Assembly: GCF_905220365.1 (NCBI RefSeq) | Contig: NC_061140.1 | Coordinates: 12,960,501-13,024,500, forward strand | Direction of reading: 5' to 3' | Source of the DNA: Vanessa cardui | Taxonomy: Eukaryota > Arthropoda > Insecta > Lepidoptera > Nymphalidae | Length of the DNA: 64,000 nt | Notes under the pieces: model-generated | Seen by the model: the letters and a program-made list of their open reading frames with translations, nothing else | Database searches by the model: none | Told to the model about the DNA's origin: nothing | Translations under genes and position numbers: made by a program | Shown here: one piece after another, positions 58,115-64,000 of the stretch | Numbering within the stretch: the stretch's first letter is position 1 | Layout: each line of letters starts with the position of its first letter

Positions 58115-58695
58115 TAACCATTGCTGTTTTGATAACACAAAGAGATGATACAGTTATAACGCGCGAATATTTATTGAAGATTGTTAGTTCGCTCGTGGTT
58201 CTGTAGTTACATTATCGCGCTCTTCACGCGTCGGATCAAATCCTCTCACGTGACGTATATTCCTCAACCGCTCAGTCACAGGTTTTATTTTATACATATT
58301 TGTATTATATTTTATGAAGCTAAGCAATAGAATCAAGGAGCGTTCAGTGATGGTCGTGTTAAGCACTGCGAAAAAGGTTATGTTCAAAAGATTGATTATT
58401 TTCTTTGAAAATATGATTTAATAAATTTTATCGTGAATGTATTACTGTTTGAGGAAGAGCAATACATACATAATATGGTACCGTGAAATGTGTCATTGCG
58501 CACCATGTAAAAATCGAAGTTTTCGTTCGCACTTTGGCTGTTGTTGTCGCCACTCTAAAACAAGATTTAAACTTAATTTAAGAAGTTTATATGAATACCA
58601 TAAATTCATATAATTGGCTTGCTCAAAAAAATAAAAATCGTAACGTATTCATAGTTCTATCTCTGTCTCAACACTCGCTGAACTGTACTTGTCAG
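58115..58695. other. Non-coding stretch, nothing recognised
   Basis: The minus 67-codon frame at 58184-58387 has no recognisable content. Confidence 0.4.
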
Positions 58696-58699
58696 TTGA

Positions 58700-58879
58700 C
58701 GCAAAATGTACTCGTATTTACAATAGCTTGAAAAAAAATTACCTACGAACCGTCACCCTCCATTGTCATTCACTCCTTGAGGAGTAAATTAAAGGAAATT
58801 TGATCTAATCTAGTTCAGCAATTTTAACGTGCAGAGATAACAGACAGAGTTACGTTCGCATTTATAATATTAGAATAGA
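58700..58879 (-). mobile_element. Helitron-like element (family H), 5' part
   Basis: On the minus strand it starts 'TCTATTCTAATATTATAAAT', then 'gcgaacgtaactctgtctg' and 'ttgctgaactagattagat'. This matches the order at 5998. The 3' CTAG end is not visible. Confidence 0.55.
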
Positions 58880-59153
58880 TTACAGATGTATATTTAATGA
58901 TATAACATGAACTCGTTACCGACTCGAGCGACGCCCGCACGCCTGCCGTGACAAGTTTCACATCAGATATTATCCAGTTATCTAGTTTGACGCGTGCACT
59001 GTTCGTTTCCGGAACCTCGGATAAATCGAGCTGTGACTTACGGCTCGATCTTACCGTCAATAATTAGACTCAAAATAATTGTATCATCTTTACCATATAT
59101 GTGTTGTATTAGCTTTAGAATAACAGAAAATTGTGGTAAAATAATATTGAAAA

Positions 59154-59453
59154 ATAGCTGTACCCGCGACCTTGTACGCGTTTGAAGTTAACATAAAATA
59201 AATATTATTGAAGCCTAAGTTACTCCTTATTATATCAGTTATCTGTCATTGCGAGTCCCGTCAAAATCGATCCAGCCGTTCCAGAGATTAGCGGGAACAA
59301 ATAGATAGACAGACAGACCAACAAAAAAGTGTGAAATAGTTATTTTGGTATAAGTACAGTGTAATCGTACATATTATACGAGTTTATGTATTGAGTAATA
59401 AAGGTCTATTTTCATATTGCAGAGAGACACTCCAATTTCATTATATGTATAGA
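59154..59453 (-). mobile_element. Helitron-like element (family E), full length
   Basis: On the minus strand it starts 'TCTATACATATAATGAAATT', has 'ggtctgtctgtctatctatt', 'ggaacggctggatcgatttt', and ends 'aaggtcgcgggtacagctat'. The terminal CTAG has decayed to CTAT. The copy at 63032-63314 is its intact counterpart. Confidence 0.72.
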
Positions 59454-59737
59454 TAATATGGTCTAATAATAATCTCTCAATATACAGCTTTGTTTAGAAT
59501 GATTTTGATAAGTTGCTTTTTAACTTATTTCGTTGCCTAAATCCTCATACATACATTCTAAAATAATTATTTTTCTATTCTATACAAATATGTAATATCT
59601 CCCAATGTCACTCACTGTGTAATCGTTTCACCTAAATATTAGATTGAAGAACCATAGTTTCAACAATAACATATTTACTAGGGTAAAATAGGTTACATAG
59701 CTTTTTTTCGTTATATGATAAATAACAAACGTACTAA

Positions 59738-60330
59738 AAACAACATCTATATAAAGGAAAATGTGAAATAATGATACTATACGTTCAGTGACGGATTTAC
59801 AAATCTGCCGCTAGTAGGCTTACTAGTAGGCTATTCAATTTTTGCCGCCTCTACAGTTTTTTTGCAACGATTTGTTTCTATCGTCCTCTTTACATTGGTT
59901 TTTTCCCGTTATTAGTATGATTTTAAACTAGGTGATATTTCAGTCAGTTACTAGATTAATTTTCCAACCCGCTATGTAGTGACGAGTATACGGATTACGG
60001 ACGTAATGTGTATACATATAATTATATTTTTTTTATTTCTGTAAGATAATAACAAATTTGAGCTAAATTTGCCGCCCTTCTAAATCTGCCGCTCTAGGCT
60101 CCAGCCTACTTAGCCTTTCGGTAAATCCGCCACTATATACGTTACACTACTACGCAGTTCGTACTTAGTTCTAAGTTGTCCTCAATTTAGCTTAAAGCTA
60201 CTCGTATATTACACGCCACATAGTGACGCTAGCATGTACGGTTTCAATCTGACCCCTAACTTTACTGTCGTCGCAAAAGCAAAACCTATACTATACAAGT
60301 AATAAGCGCCTTGTTAATGCGATTTTTAAA
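59738..60330 (+). repeat. Family G repeat interrupted by a hAT element
   Basis: The left part (59738-59785) and right part (60144-60330) match the uninterrupted copy at 57864-58110 in order. Shared blocks include 'caacatctatata', 'tacgcagttcg', 'taactttactgtcgtcgcaa' and 'aatgcgattttt'. Confidence 0.75.
59786..60135. mobile_element. Non-autonomous hAT element (MITE), 350 bp
   Basis: Ends are CAGTGACGGATTTAC at the left and, on the other strand, TAGTGGCGGATTTAC at the right, agreeing at 13 of 15 positions. It is flanked by perfect 8-bp direct repeats TATACGTT (59778-59785, 60136-60143), the size typical of hAT transposases. The family G copy at 57864 has the site once. There is no coding capacity, so it must have moved with a transposase from elsewhere. 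Confidence 0.9.
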
Positions 60331-60407
60331 TACGCAGATCAACACAAAACATGCATATAGGATTAAATTATTTATAATTAATTTCTTCTTCAATATAGGA
60401 AATTAAA

Positions 60408-60685
60408 GTAACAGCCTGTAAATTTCCCAATGCTGGCCTAAGGCCTCCTCTCCCATTAAAGAGAGGGTTTGGATCATATTCCACCACGCTGTTCCAATTT
60501 GGGTTGGTGCAATCCACATTTGGCAGAATATCAAAGAAATAGAAAACACATGCAGGCTTCTTCTCGATGCTTTCCTCCACCGCCGAGCACGAGACGAATT
60601 ATAAACACAAATTAAGCACATGTATATGTATAGTGGTGCTTCCCTGGGTTTGAACCCGAAGTCATTGGTTAAGATGCACGCGTTT
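60408..60685 (-). mobile_element. SINE family A copy, A box side missing
   Basis: The minus-strand body is intact ('ggcctcctctcccattaaag', 'ccaccacgctgttcc') and the B box complement 'gggtttgaacccgaagtca' is clear. The copy ends after 'gatgcacgcgtttt', so the first part of the head is gone. The 172- and 70-codon minus frames crossing it are read-through of the SINE. Confidence 0.87.
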
Positions 60686-61009
60686 TCAGCAAATATAGCA
60701 AGGCTGTCAGAAAATATCTTAAGTATATTTGTTTCACAAAAGCAGTTTAGATATATGAAAATTAAAAATATTTTAAAAGCTACTTGCATTTTAATCATCT
60801 CAATTTTCCGCTGCTGTATAAATTTGAGTCTCGTCTGGATCAAATATTCGTTAATAATGTAATATTTGTGATGCGGAAAAACAACCGTGATCATGCAACT
60901 CTTGTAAATGAAACTTGTCAATCCTTATGTAATTTATTGGCGCAATGAAAAATAAATAAAAAAGTTCTTGCAATTTACAAATGTAGGTTAACGGATAATT
61001 GGGTCTTAT

Positions 61010-61195
61010 GGTACACTAACTAACATGACTGTATTTATAAAAGAGTAAATGCAGAGTTTCTTGCTGGTTCTTTTCGGTGGAATATACTATCCGAACCGTT
61101 CGTAGCTTCACTTAATATAGTTGTTAAAAGACGATTCAAAAGTGCTTGTAAAAGCCTATTTGAATAAAGCATATTTTGATTTAATTTGATATAAG
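61010..61195 (+). repeat. LINE 3'-end fragment
   Basis: 'gagtttcttgctggttcttt', 'tccgaaccgttcgtagcttc', 'acgattcaaaagtgcttgta', 'gaataaagcatattttgatt' and a TTTGAT-type tail match the 3' UTR at 37640 (-) and the tail of the larger LINE. It is 5' truncated. Confidence 0.75.
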
Positions 61196-61360
61196 TGGGC
61201 ACTAATACTCATTCCTTATAATGCCAATGCGCCAGCGACCTCGTGAACTATATGTTATACCTTGTGCCTGTAGTTACACTGGTCACTTCTTCTAATCGGA
61301 ACACAGCTAGATTAGGTATTGCTGCTATGCAGTAGAATATAAGATTACCACCTATCTATC
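61196..61360 (-). repeat. SINE family B fragment, decayed
   Basis: 'attccttataatgccaatgc', 'gccagcgacctcgtgaacta', 'cttgtgcctgtagttacact' and 'attaccacctatctat' follow family B on the minus strand. Confidence 0.6.
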
Positions 61361-61400
61361 TATTGTATAACGATACGAGATAGGTTGTTTGACATTAATT

Positions 61401-61620
61401 ATATACATACAATAAAATGTCTATTTGTAATATTAAAATTACCGATTTTACTAAACATTTTTAATATATACACGGTACCTATACCAAAATAAGATTTTTT
61501 CTGTATGTTTGTCCCGGCTAATGGCTGGAACGGCTGGATCGATTTTGATGGGACTTTCACTGGCTAAAATATACCTTTTTTGATAAAATCAAACGCGCAC
61601 AAAGACGAGGGCACAGCTAG
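61401..61620 (+). mobile_element. Helitron-like element (family E), shortened copy with CTAG end
   Basis: 'acggtacctataccaaaata', 'ggaacggctggatcgatttt', 'gggactttcactggctaaaa' and 'cgagggcacagctag|t' match 63032-63314. The 5' TC end is blurred. Confidence 0.72.
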
Positions 61621-61624
61621 TATT

Positions 61625-62300
61625 ATATGTCCTAATTCCAATTAATTTCTGAACTTAATTGGACCAAAGACATGCTGGGTGCAGGTTCCAAATAATCAGT
61701 TTCCTAAATTAGGAAAATCGTATTACAAGAGGCAGGAAATTATGAAGCATTCCTGAGTAAGTATTAGGCGGTAGGGTTTCCTTCCTTTATTCGGTCTGAG
61801 AATAGAGATTTATGACAGACTATTCACTATCTATATTCTAAGCATATATTATATTAAGGATTTATTTGATGGATGTGTTTAAGATCACAAAAGATTTTCC
61901 CAGAAATAGTTACGCTTATACTTCAAAGAATAACATAAGCTTGTTACCTCTGTTACTCGACTTTACAAAGTAAGTAATTCGTTCGTGGGACAATGTATAT
62001 CCCTTGCACAAAAGTTTCTCAGAAAGCGTTGAAAAATGTTCAATTTTAAAATTCGACGACACAGGTAAGTGTTATTTGTATTGTAGCGCTATCGGTAGCA
62101 ATTCTACAGAATAACACATCGATCGCCTTTCGCTTCGAGAGCTTTAAAGCGATCGTTCCATCTGTAACGGTTATGAATGAAAGTTTTTTATCAAGAATAC
62201 TTTCTAGTGCGTAAAGTTTTGACAACCTATCGAAATTTTTATTACCTTATCATTTCATGATTTATATTGGCATTAATTATATTGGCATCCATCATATTAT
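61625..62300. other. Non-coding stretch, nothing recognised
   Basis: Minor features only, such as 'cagtttcctaaattaggaaa', a short imperfect palindrome near 61699. Confidence 0.4.
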
Positions 62301-62312
62301 ATATTATATACA

Positions 62313-62570
62313 AACAACAACAACAGGCTGTAAATTTCCCACTGCTTGGGCTATGGCCTCCTCTCTCTTTGAAGAGAAGAGGGTTGCAATGCACATGTGG
62401 CAGAATTTCTATAAAATTAGACACATGCCCATTTCCTCACGATTTTCCTTCACCGCCGAGCACGAGATGAATTAAAAACACGAATGAAGTACATGAATAT
62501 TCAGTTTTGAACCCGCAGTCACCGGTTAAGATGCACGCGTTCTAACAACTGGGCCATTTCTGCCCATGGC
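62313..62570 (-). mobile_element. SINE family A copy with 11-bp target duplication
   Basis: It runs from the tail complement 'aacaacaacaacagg' to the A box side 'tctaacaactgggccatttc'. The flanks TATTATATACA at 62302-62312 and 62571-62581 are identical, defining the insertion. There is a small internal deletion before 'gcaatgcacatgtggcag'. The overlapping plus frames (62257, 62267) are read-through. Confidence 0.92.
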
Positions 62571-62584
62571 TATTATATACACAA

Positions 62585-63028
62585 ATAAGAAAATGTATTG
62601 TGAGGTGCTTTGTTAGGGAGCAGAGCTATGAATAGCGGCGACTATGTAAAGCCAATATATTGAATCACGTATGTAATTACGCGCGTCTGGGGGCGGTCAT
62701 TGATAAATTCATTAGCTCGTACCCGCTCGCCTCTAGTACGTTGACCTTCATCTACTGTACAATATCGTTACGAGACAATTCGAATTTAGGCATGCCCCTC
62801 GCATAAACATTTATGTATGGCCAATAACAATTCACATAACGGCAATAAGGAAATGGAAAAGAGATCTATATTTATAATAAACAGTAAATATCACGACATA
62901 CAATAACAATTGAGATCAGGAATACAATTCTGTTTATTGTCCATGTGTATAGCGCTGGAATATTTCACGTTGACGATTTTAATAATTTATAATAACTATT
63001 TTTCGTCAATTTTTTTCTACAATCAACC
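62585..63028. other. Non-coding stretch, nothing recognised
   Basis: No repeat family or gene seen. Confidence 0.4.
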
Positions 63029-63031
63029 ATA

Positions 63032-63314
63032 TCTATACATATAATAAAATTGGTGTGTATGTTTGTAATATTAAAATAGCTCTTTTCTACTCAATTCATA
63101 TGTATTTATATATACGGTACATATACCAAAATAAGATTGATTTTAAGATTTTTTACAATTTTTGTCTGTCTGTCTGTCTGTTTGTTCCGGCTAATCTCCG
63201 ATTTTGATGCGACTTTCACTGGCAGATGACTGATATAAAAGAGAGTAAATTAGGCTACAATAATGTATCTTTTTTGTTAAATTCAAACGCGTACAAGGTC
63301 GCGGGCACAGCTAG
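63032..63314 (+). mobile_element. Helitron-like element (family E), intact ends
   Basis: It starts TCTATACATATAATAAAATT after an A and ends 'gtcgcgggcacagCTAG' before a T, as Helitrons do (insertion between A and T, no duplication). A (GTCT)n run lies inside. There is no coding capacity. Confidence 0.8.
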
Positions 63315-63317
63315 TTA

Positions 63318-63820
63318 ATAATAATACTGCAATAAGAAACATTAATAAAATTTAACTAGTAATAGTTTAGATTTAAGTTTAAGATATATATGGAAATAGA
63401 TAATTTTCTAATCGGAACACTTATTATTTTTATTATTAAAATAATTATAATAAAAATAATCTATTAATTTATGTTATAATTCGTTCAACTAAGATTATAA
63501 CAGATTAACTACAACACCATCCCGCATAAAGTTAAATAAATAATAAACCCCATCACAGCTGTTAATAAAACTTTTCATAATATTAAATTTTAATTGAATA
63601 AATTTACTCGAGTCTTTTATATCGGAAAATGTTACGGGTTACAATGTTCGTTATAAAATTGCGTTTCATATGAAACTCACACGAACTTCAATACAAGTAA
63701 GGTCAGTATAATATATTTAAAATTAAGAAATAAACTCTGTTATATATAGATTACTTTTAGAGGCAATAACTTTTAATAAAACATTCCGTACTCCATTTCT
63801 AAATAAAATTATGTACTTAA
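63318..63820. other. AT-rich stretch, nothing recognised
   Basis: 'attatttttattattaaaat' and nearby sequence form weak self-complementary AT tracts at 63420-63470. No gene or named repeat. Confidence 0.4.
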
Positions 63821-63823
63821 CGA

Positions 63824-64000
63824 ACTCTGTGGTCGAGTAGTGTGTTTTCATGGGTACACCACTCCGAGTTCCCGGGTTCGATTCCTGGCCAAGTCGATGT
63901 ATAAAAGTTCATTAGTTTTCTATGCTGTCTTGGGTCGTTACTTCTGATTTACTCTAACACAAGTGCTTTATCTACTTACATTGGGATCAGAGTAATCTAT
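63824..64000 (+). mobile_element. SINE family C copy, cut by the window end
   Basis: Head 'gaactctgtggtcgagtag' with a short internal deletion before 'tgttttcatgggtacacc', B box 'cccgggttcgattcctgg', then 'agttcattagttttctatg' and 'gatcagagtaat' at the edge. Confidence 0.88.

Overview
The window looks like AT-rich, repeat-dense intergenic or intronic DNA from a lepidopteran nuclear genome, probably a butterfly. This rests on interspersed repeats of a lepidopteran type: tRNA-headed SINEs with TTG or AT-rich tails, a poly-A-tailed short element, LINE 3' ends sharing a 'gagtttcttgccggttcttc' domain, and small Helitrons ending in CTAG. The organism assignment is recognition from memory, not a database result. 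I could not support any complete host protein-coding gene, true tRNA, rRNA or CRISPR array.

Layout. From 1 to 13.6 kb the sequence is mostly unique AT-rich DNA with short old repeats, a LINE 3' end at 5.69 kb, a jockey-like RT C-terminal scrap at 9.3 kb, a lepidopteran 'ggttcc' repeat at 10.0-10.6 kb, and one unexplained 215-codon frame at 7987-8634 (-). From 13.6 to 28 kb lie several SINEs: a copy with a perfect 12-bp target duplication (23867-24173), a young family B element nested inside an old copy of its own family (25075-25655), a perfect 29-bp tandem repeat (18431-18534) and a non-LTR 3' fragment (20640-20905). From 28 to 47.7 kb there are a TATA-like core promoter candidate (28035), a GC-richer island (29690-29990), a 55-bp perfect inverted repeat (30550-30733), paired palindromes (37282-37367), a 24-bp-arm hairpin (46161-46211), a LINE 3' remnant (37640-38070) and more SINEs and Helitrons.

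The main coding element is a decayed, nearly complete CR1-like non-LTR retrotransposon on the minus strand (about 48479-53440). Its ORF1 has a coiled coil followed by an SGNH-esterase-like domain. Its ORF2 has an APE endonuclease, a reverse transcriptase with FADD, and a C-terminal domain. It sits inside a family C tRNA-SINE: one SINE half is at 48368-48478 and the other at 53440-53545. Several frameshifts, nonsense codons and deletions show it is dead.

From 53.9 to 64 kb there is another family B copy, a non-autonomous hAT element (59786-60135) with a perfect 8-bp target duplication whose empty site survives in a related repeat at 57864-58110, three copies of one Helitron family, two minus-strand family A SINEs, and a family C SINE cut by the window end.

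The elements do not form a pathway. They are a layered record of insertions whose relative ages can be read from nesting.
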